Of a stretch of DNA of 64,000 bases, positions 34,492-46,150 are shown piece after piece (the first letter of the stretch is position 1; every line of letters starts with the position of its first letter). The position numbers were made by a program, and so were the translations under genes. The notes under the pieces were generated by a model. It was not told where the DNA came from. It did not search any database and saw nothing but the letters and a program-made list of their open reading frames with translations. Source of the DNA: Cryptomeria japonica. Taxonomy: Eukaryota; Streptophyta; Pinopsida; Cupressales; Cupressaceae. The stretch lies in NCBI RefSeq assembly GCF_030272615.1, contig NC_081412.1:102228796-102292795 (forward strand). Direction: 5' to 3'.

Positions 34492-35798
34492 TACTCTTCT
34501 TTTCCTTCATCGTCATGTTGAGCTAGAAGAGCACCTAATGATACACTTGTTGCTGAGACATAGAGTAACAATGGTTTCCCCTTGGTTGGTGATATCAATA
34601 CTGGAGGACTCATAAGATATTCTTTTATTTGCAAGAAAGCTTCTTCACATTTTATATCCCATTTGAATGGAACATTTTTATGTAGAAGATGGGTAAATGG
34701 AAGACATCTATCAGCCAATTGAGAAACAAATCTTCTGATTGATTGCAACCTTCCTTGTAAAGATTGCAATTGACTTATGTTCTTGGGTGACTCCATCTCC
34801 ATGATAGCTTTAACTTTTCCAGGATCTACTTCGATGCCGCGAGCTAATATAATGTATCCAAGGAGATTTCTAGAGGTTACTCCAAATGCACATTTCTTTG
34901 GATTTAATCTCAATTGATATCTTTCCAGCCTGTCAAAAATCTTGCTTAAAATGTTCAAATGTTCTTTTCTTGTTTGAGATTTTGCAAGTATGTCATCGAC
35001 ATAATCTTCCATAAATGTATGCATCATGTCATGAAAAATTGTCGTCATAGCCCTTTGATAAGCTGCTCCTACAATCTTAAGCCCAAATGGCATAACATTC
35101 CAATAGTACATTCCCCATGCACAAGTGAAAGTTGTCTTCTCTTGATCTTCGGGTGCGATTCTTATTTGATTATATCTTGAGAAGCCATCCATTAATGAAA
35201 ACATCTCATGCTCTGCTGATAAGTCCACTATGATATCAATGTTTGGTAGTGGGAAATCATCTTTTGGACATGCTTTATTCAGATCTCTAAAATCTATGCA
35301 GACTCTTATGCTCTTATCTAGTTTTGATACTGGTATGATACTTGAGACCCATTTTGGATAAGCAACTGGTCTTATGAAACACACTTCTAATAGTTTCTAG
35401 AGCTCGATTTTGACAAGGAGAGAAATATGCGGATGCATCTTTCTTAGTTTCTTCTTAACAAGTTTTGCTTTTAATTCCACATTAAGATGATGCATGATAA
35501 GATCTGGGTTAAGTCCTGGCATATCTGCATAAGACCAAGCAAAATTTATTTGTCTTTTCTTAAATAATTCCATGTACTCTTTCCTCCCTCTTTCTGATAA
35601 TGAGGCAACAAAATGAAGTATTTTAGGATCTTTTGATGTATCAATGTTTACTGCTTCTATTGGTTCTATCAGGATAGCAGATCTCTCTTGAAAATATACA
35701 GGAAAAATGTCAAACTTTCCATCTTTTGGTGCCTCTAGGAGGTTTTCACCATCAGATACGCCCTTTGTTTTCTCCTTTGATTGATCTAATGTTGCCAT
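34491..35798 (-). pseudogene. Tat element reverse transcriptase
   Basis: From 35798 the frame holds a spacer (SYADMPGLNPDLIMHHLNV) leading into RT, with a stop at 35397 before the LLEVCFIRPVAYPKWV segment. RT proper (35384-34700) has RVCIDFRDLNKACPKDDFP, SLMDGFSRYNQIRI, TFTCAWGMYYWNVMPFGL and the catalytic MEDYVDDILAKS, with both Asp present. LNPKKCAFGV and GYIILARGIEVDP follow, then the thumb and the first RNase H start. All RT motifs are conserved. Confidence 0.92.
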
Positions 35799-35891
35799 GA
35801 AATGGTTTTCAACAATAGGTCTCTTTCCTTGTTTTATTTTTCTTTTGTGACTGGAAAGTTTGGCATTCTCCTGACTATGAAAAACATCACT

Positions 35892-36260
35892 TCATTCTGC
35901 AATGGAAGATATCTTTAGATGCTTGGGTTCAACAATGTTAAGGTACACGACTAAGTCATGATCATTGGAAAAGACATTTAGTTTGAAGTTGTCTAAATTA
36001 TCCCAATCAATTAGTTCAGGATTCAGAAGGGGTAAATCATAATCACTGTCATCATTAGGTGTTTCAATGTTCATGACATAATGATCATAGCTTGGCGTAG
36101 AATAGGTATTGTCATAGATTAAATGTTTTTGAGAATTGTCTTTCTCCAACGTTTCCGAATTAGTCTTAACAAGATTAATATAAACATTTTGTAGTTCACA
36201 CTCAAGTGGTCCTTCAACTGACATTTGTCTCTTAAATGAATGGATTATATCCATGCACAC
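35892..36260 (-). pseudogene. Tat element inter-domain segment before RT
   Basis: An acidic open frame (NIETPNDDSDYDLPLLNPEL and so on), in the same phase as RT downstream, with one stop at 35892. It lies between the G-patch segment and RT. Such acidic linkers are common in this clade; no known domain is seen. Confidence 0.6.
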
Positions 36261-36346
36261 ATCTTTGATGCTGCAAATTCCTTCTTGATTGACCTCATTT
36301 GCATTTTGGAGTTGACATATTTGTGCACATGATGAAGTAGATTCTT

Positions 36347-37215
36347 TTAATAGATTTTGTCTCTTTCAAACTCAACTTCTTCTGGACTAATAGTTAGTCC
36401 AACTTGACTATCCCTTAGCTCTTCCATGATTCTTCCATATCTGATCCATGTTTGTGCTTCCTGTGGCATTGCTTCTCTATCTTTGTCATTTCCTTTCCTT
36501 TTTGCATACACCTCTTTTCTCTGGATTCTGAGTTTTTCTTGCCTTCTTTCTAACTTCATCTTTTGTTCTGCTATAGACAAGTCTTCTTTTGTGATAGCTA
36601 CTTGATCTTCATTATGTTCTTTACTTGATGTAGTGGATAAGACATCTGGACTCCATTCATATTCATTGGAGTCTGTTTCTGAATCCTGATCCAAGATTAC
36701 TCCACTATACCATATTGGAATGTCGTATGGTGCAAATAGTTCTCTGATTTTCATCATCTCTATTTTTCCTGCTTCTAGAATATCTTGTGAAGATTTTTCC
36801 TTTGTTTGTATTTTCAGAAATTGTTGACAAGATTTTTCTTCACCTTGGATGATGATCTCCTCCTCTTTCTTTTCATGTTCTTCTTGCTTCTTTTGTTTAT
36901 TGGTTACTGTTTCGGCCACTTGATGTAGCTTTTCTTGCCAATTTTCTTCTTTAGAAACTGATTTCTTTCTCCATTTTTGATGTTGATGATTATTTTGTTT
37001 TTGATTAGACTTCAGATATCCTAGCTCGAATTTATCTTCTGTGGATTGTGAGTGTGGACAAATGGGTTCTGAAATACCTTGATGTTGCTTACCAATTGGT
37101 CCTTTTCCTTCATATCCCATCTTTTGCATGATTTCATATCCTTTGCCATATTGTTTTATGGGAATATTGACTTCTGTTGTTGTTGCTATAGTTTTATCTT
37201 CATCTTTGTATAACC
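36347..37215 (-). pseudogene. Tat element G-patch-containing segment after protease
   Basis: The minus strand from about 37200 reads QYGKGYEIMQKMGYEGKGPIG, then KQHQGISEPI: a G-patch type motif with its glycine spacing. The open frame 37129-36347 continues with a Lys/Gln/Glu-rich, coil-like region (VTNKQKKQEEHEKKEEEI and, near the end, EQKMKLERRQEKLRIQRKEV). G-patch domains bind RNA or RNA helicases and occur downstream of protease in some retroelements. The frame differs from protease and from RT, so ribosomal frameshifting or decay is needed to explain the order. The G-patch call rests on motif reading. Confidence 0.6.
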
Positions 37216-37562
37216 AACCAAGAATGTTTTGTCTTCATTTTCCTCTTCAAGAGTTCCAGCACTAACAAAGGTTCCTTTAAACATATGTTTTGATTTTACT
37301 CATGTCTTTGATTGAATATTTGTAGGTTTTCCATATGACTTAGGGGAAAGTGGAAAATTTTGCAAAGAATACTTTCCCATTCCTTCATCATTTAACTTGA
37401 GCTTTTCTTCAAAAGTTTCCCATAGCTTTGCTTGAATTTCCTTAGTAGGATATACTGATTCTTTGTTATGTGGAACTCTTGTATCTTGTGTTGGCTTCAA
37501 ATTATTGCAATATTGACTGGAATCTGCAATTATAGTGAATTATTTTCCTTCATGAGGAAATT
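37216..37562 (-). pseudogene. Tat element protease-to-G-patch junction, degraded
   Basis: A short open stretch at 37500-37300 (VPHNKESVYPTKEIQAKLWE) lies in another phase from its neighbours. It looks like frame-shifted remains of the polyprotein between protease and G-patch; no domain is recognised. Confidence 0.45.
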
Positions 37563-38249
37563 TTACACATTGATGATATGTAGAAGGAACTGCTTGCATC
37601 TTGTGAATCCATGGTCTTCCAAAAGAATATTGTAGGAGAGGTTCAAATCTAAAACTTGACACAATGTATCCTTTTCCACAGGTCCTATCTTTATTGGTAG
37701 CACAACAGTTCCTTTAGAAGAACATTCTGCTTCATCATAAGCCTTGATGGTTATTTTCTTTTTTGGGTCTACTGCATTCTCTGAATATCCCAAAGCTTTT
37801 ATCAAATTTAATGCACAAATTTTTAATCCAGCTCCTCCATCTATGAGCACATGTTTGACATGAGTTTTATTTACAGAGACTTCAATGTGTAAGGGAGCAT
37901 TATGAGGATGTTGCAAGGATGCATCATCATTTTTAGAAAATGATAAGCAATGAGGAGCTACGAGGTGTCCTACCATATTTTGGAACTGATCTATATCCAA
38001 ATCTTTTGAAACTATTGTTTCCACTAAAGCTTTCTCCAAAATGTCCTTATGCATAGGTGAAATCTTGAGAAGTTCCAAAATTGATATTTGAGTGGGTATT
38101 CGTTGTAATTGCTCTACTAAATTGTATTGTTGTTGATTGAGTGTTGGATATTTTGCTACACTTGGAAAGGTAACCTTTGCTTTGCTTCTCATGATAACAT
38201 TGATTGGTTCTGAAGATAAATTTTTGTTAACAATGATTACATTTACCAC
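37563..38249 (-). pseudogene. Tat element aspartic protease
   Basis: A retropepsin-like segment: VLIDGGAGLKICALNLIKAL (catalytic Asp in a DGGA form, often seen in this clade), followed by GTVVLPIKIGPVE and LSYNILLEDHGF. It lies in the same phase as gag upstream, separated by one stop at 38253-38255. It would cut the polyprotein during assembly. Confidence 0.85.
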
Positions 38250-38255
38250 ATCATC

Positions 38256-39883
38256 TTATGTATAAGTGTAATTCAATTTGGTTTTTCCTTTGTCATCTTT
38301 TAATTGGGACGATTCGCCTTTGTCATAATTTGGGAGTGGAGTTTTGAAAGCCAAGTGTGATTCATTCATTTTATGGCTATCCACTATAATGGTTCCATTA
38401 TCGATTAGATCTTGGATAAGGTGTTTCAATCTCTGACAATCATTTGTTAGGTGTCCTTTATTTTGATGATAGTTGCAAAAATGATTGTCATTCCACCAAT
38501 TGGGCTTGACTGGTGGTTCATAATTTCTTGTTTCTGGCAAAACAATCAATTTATTAGCAAGTAAAGTTTTTAGAGCTGATTCTAATGATTCTCCAATGTT
38601 TGTGAATTTTCTTCAAGGATTGGAGAAAAAGGACTTAGCTTTGTTGTTTTCTGGATTGTTATTGCTTGGGTTTTGACTTGATAGATTGAAAATTGGTTGT
38701 TGTTGTTTTCTATTACAATTATCGTCATTCCCTTCATTGTTGACATTCCTATTCTTTGACCAGAACTTGGGTTTGTCATTGTTGTTGTTGTTGTTGTATG
38801 AATTATTGTAAAGTTTTAGTTCTCCTTTCTTTACCATTGTGTTCTCTATTTTTAGTCCATTCTCGATCATTTTGGCAAAAGAGGGAGGACATTGCATCCT
38901 TAGTCGATAACTCATTTCACTGATAAGATTATCAATGAATATGTCCATTTTTTCTTGATCAGGTACATCTCGGGGATACCTATTAAACATGTGTTTCCAT
39001 CATTGTAAGAAAATCATAAAGGATTTACCATTCTTTTGTTTAACATTGCAAAGATCTAGCATTGTTATTTCATTCCTTATATTGTAGGAATATTGTGAAA
39101 TAAACCTATTCACAAGTTCTTCAAAGGATTTGATTCCGGATGGTAATCTTGAAAACCACTCCATTGATTGTCCATTTAAACTCCTAGGAAAAAGATGCAT
39201 AAAGTAAGTTTCATCATGAGAAAATTCCATGCTCATAGTATAAAACTCCCTAATGTGATCTTGAGGATTAGATCTTCCATCATATTTGTCATATTTAGGA
39301 ATCTTGCAATGTTGCGGAAATGGTATCATATTCAAATTTTTATCAAAAGGATATGGGAATATATCTTCTAATGAATATTTCTTGGAGCTTGTCCCTTTTT
39401 GCATGTCTTGTATTTGTTGTTGAATATTTTGTACTTGTTGAGTAAGGTTTGATAAGGGATTATCTACATATTTTCTTCTTGTTTCTTCATGAGTCTTTTT
39501 GTCACTACGCTCTTTTCTTTTATCATCCCTTTCTTTCCTTGTTTCTCTGTTACTTTCTTTGTTCACATCTTCATTATTTTGCTCGTCTATGTTTTGGGTG
39601 TTACTTGTCTCTGCATCTTATTTCAAGCTTTCCATGTTAAAGTCTTGTGGTAGTTTAGCTCTAGATTTTGCCAACATCAATAGATATTTTTCTTATGTTT
39701 TGCCAACAATTTTTCCATTAGCCTATCAAATTTGAAATATTGTTCAAGGTCTCTAATGGTGCTATTGATTGCTTCTTCGTCAACAACAGCAAATCCAAAA
39801 GTGTGGAATACAGAATTATCTTCTTCCTCCATTTGTTGTTGTTTTCTAAGTTGTTCGTGTTGGGCTCTAGTCCAAACTGGCAT
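38256..39883 (-). pseudogene. Tat element gag
   Basis: The N-terminal piece at 39883-39677 (MPVWTRAQHEQLRKQQQ, then FAVVDEEAINSTIRDLEQYFKF) is followed by a frame shift. The frame 39566-38256 then runs with only a few stops. It starts with a charged region (KERDDKRKERSDKKT), then HCKIPKYDKYDGRSNPQDHI and SMEWFSRLPSGIKSFEELVNRF, the retrotransposon gag (UBN-like) capsid signature. A CCHC-like CNYHQNKGHLTNDC closes it near 38450; His in the second position is usual for Tat gag. Between capsid and knuckle is an Asn-rich stretch (38820-38640). Confidence 0.87.
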
Positions 39884-39934
39884 GTGTTTATTTCAATGTT
39901 GTTGAAATTTCCAAAGGACAAAGTCAATAGGTGA

Positions 39935-41727
39935 TTATTGGTTTAGGAAGATATGCTTTGTTGATCTTACCACTATTTTTTGTTCATTGGGATAAGGAGT
40001 CTCTTTGGAGAAAGGCACGTCTTTGTAAATTTTCACCGTCAAATTCTGTACTGCAGCCATGTAAGTAGTGATGAAAACAATGTAAGAATGTCCTATGTTT
40101 CAATAAGATCTTGCGATTGATATACAAGAATCTTATCCTTTTCTGAGTAGCTTTATAACTGGGTTTTCTTTTCTTAAGGTGATACTTAAAAATCATATAA
40201 GCATTTGACAATTCACAAGTTTGTTTGATTCCAAAGTTGGTGCAATTTTGGTTTTGATATAACCTAGGTTCAAAATAGGAAAGATATATCCAAGATTAGG
40301 AACCTAGTATAGATTTGGTCAAGCTTCGTGATAGAAGATTTGATTATCCTGATGAGAAACTTGACAAAGATGTTATTTTTTGCACTTAAGATATTTGAAT
40401 CGATAGCTTGTTAAATGTTGATGTTTACAAAACCTTTTGAGTATAACCTGTTGGATCAGCCACCTAGTTGTTTGAGCTAGTTTTAAAATATGTGATTGTT
40501 TAGAGACAAACCTACTTCAAGAATTATTTTGACATTGATGTTTTGACACTTTGATTTTGATTTGGCGTTTCAAGTGTTAGAAAGCTTTTGTATTACCCTT
40601 TTGATCAAACTTTTTTAGAAATTTGTTGGATTTTTGCTCACTCGTAGATGATAATTTTCTTCAATTTTTGACCATTCAGAACATGTTATAGACATAGAAG
40701 ACACAATGTTTAATAAACAAAATGCACAAGCAAGTACAATCCCTATGGCAGGTTGAGACAATAGTTGTTGAATCTCACGTGGAGTTTCCACCGAGGCTAT
40801 GCTATTCAAAGTGGATATTTAAATGTTTGACCCCACTGGTTCCACCCTCGGCACTCACTTCTTTGGGGCAGCCAAGCACCAGTTTCCATGAAATCTCCCC
40901 ATGGCAAACTTTATATCTCTACTAGGAACCCTATGTATGTGAGCCACTTAAGAGGTCTAACCTCCTACACCAACAACTAGAAGGATTTTGGCAACTAGTA
41001 CAAGTGGTTTTTAGTAAAGGCTTCCGGTCATGTGACCATACATGCGACACATTCAGCTCTGTAAATACAGAAGGTTCCCAACCTATAGAGGTTACACTCC
41101 ATAGGATTTGTGGGGAAACATAGTGTTGATATGAACTTATCAGCACATGTTGTTTGGGACTTTCGTCACAAACACAATTTATTTATAGTGGATTGGAAGG
41201 ACTCTGTATTATCCCGTTTCCACTTTAGGTCATTCCCCTCTCACTGGCCCCCTTAAGGTAGGTCAGGAAGGCAGACCCTCTAAAAGGATTTCAATTGCTT
41301 GAAAGTAAAGGAAGCATAAAAGAGTGGGTTTGGATTTTAAGGGGAGAGCATATACCTACCACTTTCAAGACACAGAATACAAGTGTTCTTTTTAATGTTT
41401 TCAAAGTAATTATTGGCTAAGTCCTATTTGGAGATGTTGCTCCAACAAGCATGGTGTTCTTTTTAGCCCTTTTAAAAGTCTATGTGCAACTATTTTAGAG
41501 AAAAATACCAAAAATGCAAGTTGCATGCTATCAATTCATCCTCTTAGTTAAACTAGATAAACAAGATATGATATATTACTTCCCAAATGAAGACTTTTAA
41601 TTAGCTAGATGATAAAATGCATAAAATTTGCCTTAAATGCCATCCTGCACATGCATGTTAGTAATCTGAAAAATTTGATTTCTTGGACATTCGGACTTGG
41701 AAGAAAATTTTGTCAATTTTATAAATA
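39935..41727 (-). other. 5' leader of the Tat element, unassigned part
   Basis: This is 1.8 kb between gag and the repeat array. Minus frames here (40211-39984, 41146-40931) are short and unlike any family. I see no tandem repeat. Long leaders are normal for Tat elements. Confidence 0.5.
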
Positions 41728-42060
41728 GAAGTGCTAACCTAACATATGCACTATCTTTCTATTCAAAAGCGCTAAACTACAGATCAAAAGCGCTAACTTA
41801 GACTACAAAATCATGATTTCTTTGACATATATGCTAACCTATGATGCAAATGCATGAACCTGTGATGCAAATGTGTAGAATTTAAGACAAAAGCGCTAAC
41901 CTATATGACATATGCGCTAACCTATGATGCAAATGCGCAATTTTTGAGACAAAAGCGCTAACCTGTCAAATAAAAGTGCTGTCATAATTCACACATGCGT
42001 GAATCTGCATTACAAATGTGTTAATTTAACTTTTTGCGAGATTTTTTAAAGGTATATGCG
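41728..42060 (-). repeat. ~20-bp degenerate tandem repeat in the gag leader
   Basis: About 13 units of 20-21 bp. On the + strand they read aaaagcgctaacc, atatgcgctaacctatgatgc or aaatgcgc; on the gag strand this is GGTTAGCGC followed by ATAT, AAAT or TTTT. The array ends a few bases before the primer site, so it forms the first part of the leader RNA. Same core and same strand relation as the array before the PMD ORF. Confidence 0.85.
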
Positions 42061-42067
42061 AGGTCTA

Positions 42068-42085
42068 GCCCCACGGTGGGCACCA
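42068..42085 (-). promoter_or_regulatory. Primer binding site of the Tat element
   Basis: The complement reads TGGTGCCCACCGTGGGGC, 3 bases inside the LTR edge. This resembles the TGGCGCCCACC type of site found in many plant gypsy elements; I do not assign the tRNA. Confidence 0.88.
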
Positions 42086-42088
42086 AAA

Positions 42089-43301
42089 TGTGTGAGATTG
42101 AATTTCATCCTCAGAATGTTACCTGTAATAAGTTAGTTTCACAAAATACAAATGGAAATGCATACAGGAAATCCAAATTCCACCAATGAAACTACATGAA
42201 ATACATACTAAAATAAAACATTATTTTACTTTCATGGATTATGTCGCATTGTGTCCTAACTCCATTGTTCTTGGTTGCAGATGGTGTACTCTCAGACAAT
42301 GCATTGTTGGCTTCCAAGATGGCATATGAAGAATGTATTGATAACTTGTAGTTAACTGACACTATGATATGCAAATACTACATGATTATGCTAAAATGAT
42401 TATACTATGATGCTATATGATAATTGCTATATTGCTATTTGCTTAAAAAACTCATGGATGCATAAGATTAGCTTGCAAAATGCACTTGCAGTCTCTTGAA
42501 GTCTAACTTGAAGATTCTTGAAGATTAACTTTCTCAACTAAACCTCTTGATTTTATAGACTTTGAGAGGATAAGATGTTGTGGATTAGATCAACGGTCAT
42601 GATCAAATCTGTAGATTTGAATGGTTGTGAGCAACGATGAAGGTTGAGAGAAAGGGGGAAGGAGAAGACAAGTGTCACTCATCTCACCTTGACTGGGTTG
42701 CTGACTGAGGGAATCTAGGGATGGTTGGAGGAAATTTAGGCATGAGAGGACAAGTGGACTCAAGTCCTTCCTAAGATGTAGGGGGGTTGGAGAGAATATA
42801 GAAAATGGTTATGAAATATGTGTACGTACACAATTTTCATTAAGTTTGGAGGTTGGAGATAAATGATAAATTAATATTTAAGAAATATTAATTTCTTTAG
42901 CCACATGTTTGATGAGTTGGCAAAGGGAAGATGAAGTGGAGATGGAAGAATGAGTTGGATAAGGTATTAAATAATTTAGAAATTATTTAATATTTGAGAC
43001 TATAGGATAGGAGAATAACTATTAAATATTAGATATTTAATTGTTTGGAGGAGATAATTAAATATTACATATTTAATTAACTTGGTTAAAAGAATAATTA
43101 AATATTAGATATTTAATTAATTAGAGGAATAAGATAGATGAATTAATTAATAAAATATTAATTACTAGAAAGACATGAAAATGAATTAAATAAATTAATC
43201 TTTTCAAATTAACTATTTAATAGAAGAATAAATATTAGAAAAATTTTAAATAAATATAGAATATTTATTTAATTGCTCATAGCCAATTTTAGTTGTATAC
43301 A
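42089..43301 (-). repeat. 5' LTR of the Tat element
   Basis: This 1213 bp repeat has + strand edges TGTGTGAG (42089) and TGTATACA (ends 43301), so the coding-strand ends are TG...CA. It matches 26101-27188 over its last 1050 bp. The flank beyond is actat; the other side of the element is damaged, so no target duplication can be checked. Confidence 0.92.
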
Positions 43302-43744
43302 ACTATAATTAGTTATTTTGGCTTTTTATTAGTTTGTCATATCGGATTATTTCTTTGTTTGCCTAAAAATCACGTCTTCATATTCTTGTCTAGATCACTC
43401 AGTCAAGGTCGCTTGGCTTCCACATAAACCCCTTGTGCCAATCAGCATGCGTAGGTATCATCAAAAGTCTATATAATCGACATCCAAGTCACCTGGTCAA
43501 CCATAGTCAGCCACCATGTGAACTATCATCCTTAGCACGCTGCCAATGTATCGACTAAAACACCTCAAATGGTCATGATGACCTTAACCTCCATTGTTGT
43601 GGAATGGTGAGATGCTCACCATATTGCTTTTTTACTTGCCCCACATCATCATTCATATGCCCATTTTACCCATGTGGGCTGGCAGAATGTACCATCTTTT
43701 TGCCTATACTCACCTTGTGAGTTCCTCTTTACATCCATTTGAAT
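43302..43744. other. Unassigned sequence right of the Tat element
   Basis: Roughly 440 bp with no coding frame or LTR signature that I recognise. It may belong to the same unit as the tandem array that follows. Confidence 0.4.
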
Positions 43745-44215
43745 GCACAAGATGGCGGGAACCTTTTCTTGCTTCACGATCTTGTCCTGCACGACCATCA
43801 CATACCTACCTTGAATGGTGTGGGATAGTGGGAACATTCTTCTTCTATCATCATTTTTCTCGTGCAACCATCACCTTGATTTACATAGTATCGTAGGATG
43901 GAGGGAAGCAACTCTTGCTTCTCCTTGTGTTACCTTGCAAGACCTTCAGTCTCAATGCAAACAAGCTGCCAGATAGCGGGGGACACAACCATATTTTATT
44001 TTCTTAAACCCTGTGTGACTCTTCTTCTTTGGTCTTCATCAATGCAGGATAGTGGGAAACGTCTTTCATTTAGCCTTTTGTGTTATCCCACAAGGTAATC
44101 ACTCTTTCATTCTTCACAGTGCGGGATAGCGAGATAGACCATTTTCCTTCGACTTTGTTATCCCATAGGGTCATTTTGCTTCCTTCTGACTCAATGCAGG
44201 GTAGCGGGATGCTTG
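43745..44215. repeat. ~76-bp tandem repeat array
   Basis: The words cgggatagcggga / ggatagtggga recur at about 43821, 43969, 44046, 44122 and 44198. The steps are about 76 bp, with one double step. A second word, gttatccca(c/t)a(a/g)ggt, recurs at about 44080 and 44158, with degenerate forms near 43930 and 43780. This gives about six units, diverged but in register. No coding sense is visible. Confidence 0.8.
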
Positions 44216-44646
44216 CTCATACATAATGGGTCGAACATAAACACAACATAGCATAAGTGAACTACTGAGCCACCAACACATGAAAATATGGGGACCACTC
44301 AAATCTGAGATGGCCTTTCAAATAAAACACAATGCTTTTATAAGCAACCGAGGCCATTTAGTCAAACCACCACACTGGTCTAACTACGATGAATGAACAA
44401 AACTAAATCTGCAGTCCTCTTGTATCAAACCTAATGTGTCCATCACACTATGTTGCATATATAGATAAGCACCAACACTAACTTTCACTCTATAACCCAC
44501 ATTTGTCTACAACCTACAACATTTGTGTAGTTGTATAGCATAACCTGCATGTTATGCACAAACTTGTTTTTGTGTTATGCACACTTGCTACCTGCTTCTC
44601 TGCAACCATTTTCTATCTCTTGACATCAATGACAATAATGCCAACA
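44216..44646 (-). repeat. LTR fragment, minus orientation
   Basis: This ends with gacaataatgccaaca at 44646, whose complement TGTTGGCATTATTGTCATTGATG has the same U3 start as other copia LTRs here. The left limit is unclear. It holds a partial inverted/direct repeat around gttatgcaca (44553-44583). Confidence 0.45.
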
Positions 44647-45251
44647 TATTATCAGTTCATACCAACTTGGTTCAAGCTTTGATGATCTTATCTTGTATAT
44701 AAAGAATGTATGTGGTTGAGTTATGATATAGAGGATGAGCATGGTAGAGAGTGTGATGTGGAGATAGTAAGCGGAATTTAGTGAAGAGTAGAGAAAAATA
44801 GTTGTGTTCAAATGATATGCAATTTTTTTGAGAGTATGACAGAAGTATGAGATAATGTGTTGATAGATGAGGTTAGATTTGTGTGAATTGATGTCGGTCG
44901 CTTGATCTAGAGTTCAAGGATGACTTCATGATTAGGAGATCCTTCTTTTCAAATCAATTTATTGTAGTTAGTATTAGGTTTGCAAGTCATTTATGTATAT
45001 TTCCCCAAGAGAAATTAGCCTTGGTCTATAATTTCAGAGCAGTGAGCTCTTTCATTATAATCTAATATACATAGTGGATATATTTTGTCAGTTGATGCTC
45101 ACCATGGGTTTTCTCTATTTGGGTTTTCTGCATACAAAATATTGATGTTGATGTGTTGGTTTTGTGTTTCTATTTAATTGTTTATGTGTTGCATTAATTT
45201 TTGGTTTAGATTGATTCATCACCCCCTCTTAGTCCTTCCCCAAGTTCAACA
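44647..45251 (+). repeat. 5' LTR of Copia-E (partial)
   Basis: This precedes a perfect iMet primer site. It has a TATA-like box (ttgtatataaag at 44694), gagcagtgagctct at 45037 and caccatggg near 45101, then the C-run before tcttag near 45222, and ends ttcaaca. The start is obscured by the minus LTR fragment to its left. Confidence 0.75.
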
Positions 45252-45253
45252 AT

Positions 45254-45265
45254 TGGTATCAGAGC
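45254..45265 (+). promoter_or_regulatory. Primer binding site of Copia-E
   Basis: TGGTATCAGAGC, an exact initiator-Met tRNA match, 2 bases after the LTR end at 45251. Confidence 0.95.
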
Positions 45266-45309
45266 AAGGTTCCTCTTGGGTAAGCTTATTCGCTTGAGGT
45301 AGATCTAGT

Positions 45310-46150
45310 ATGGTGCAGGACATGCTTTTCAAAGTTTTTATAATCAATGGCACAAACTTTCCATATTGGAAGGAGATAATGGAAGCACGTTTAGATACAT
45401 TACAAAAAAGAATATGGGAGATCATTCAAACTGGTTTACACCTCTATAGGGTGGTCCTCAGACCCCGGATGAGAAAAAGTTGCAGGAGACTAATGTAAGA
45501 GCTAGAGCTATAATTTTTCAGTTGTATAAGTGACTTAGTGTTTGGAAGAGTAAGAAGATTAGAGGAAATGAAACCTATATGAAACAAGCTATGTTTGGTA
45601 TATGAAGGTGATCCAAAGACAAAACAGGCTAGGTTGATCAATCTAAAATAGAAGTATAAATATTTGAGAATGCTTGAAGATGAAAGTGTTGAAAACTATA
45701 TACATAAAGTGATTGATCTTGCTGATGGTATTAGAGCTACCAGTGGACATTTGGATGAAAGTGATGTTGTTCAAAATATTTTATTGACCTTGCCTAAATC
45801 CTATAAAGAAATGAAGTGTTATATATAAGAAACAAATATTTAAGCAAATATACCATTGATCATCTTACCAGTACCTTAGCAACTTTTAAAATTTTAAAAA
45901 TGGAGGAAGAGAAAAGAAAGAAGCAACATTTAATGTTTCAAGACATGATTATCCAAAATTTAGTAGAGACGTGGATGAAGCAAAAGTAAACTTTGTGAAG
46001 AGATTGCAATAAGGCACTGGAAGATACAAAGGAAAGTTACCTCTGAAATGCTTTTCTTGTAGTAGAATTGGACATTATGCTTCTCAGTACACTTACAAGG
46101 AATACTATAAGAGACCAGATGATGACGAGAAGAAGAATAAAACAAGAAGA
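45310..46150 (+). pseudogene. Copia-E gag with zinc knuckle
   Basis: The ATG at 45310 opens MVQDMLFKVFIINGTNFPYW, then KEIMEARLDTLQKRIWEIIQ, a copia gag start different from those of A-C. A frameshift follows near 45440. The capsid part reads ARLINLK, DESVENYIHKVIDLADGIRA and LLTLPKSYKEMK. The knuckle near 46050 is CFSCSRIGHYASQY, with the last Cys replaced by Tyr. Frameshifts and stops throughout. Confidence 0.75.

Larger units (their letters stand above)
26101..43301 (-). mobile_element. Tat-lineage Ty3/gypsy element with antisense PMD ORF
   Basis: This minus-strand element is about 17.2 kb. From its 5' end: LTR 43301-42089, primer site 42085-42068, repeat-bearing leader, gag 39883-38256, protease 38249-37563, a segment with a G-patch motif, RT 35384-34700, RNase H, a second archaeal-type RNase H 34300-33780, integrase 33540-32410, a long AT-rich spacer, an oppositely oriented PMD ORF (28418-30514), polypurine tract and a truncated 3' LTR (27188-26101). 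Dual RNase H plus large size place it in the Tat clade, where antisense extra ORFs have been described. Frameshifts separate several domains, so it is not autonomous. Confidence 0.9.
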
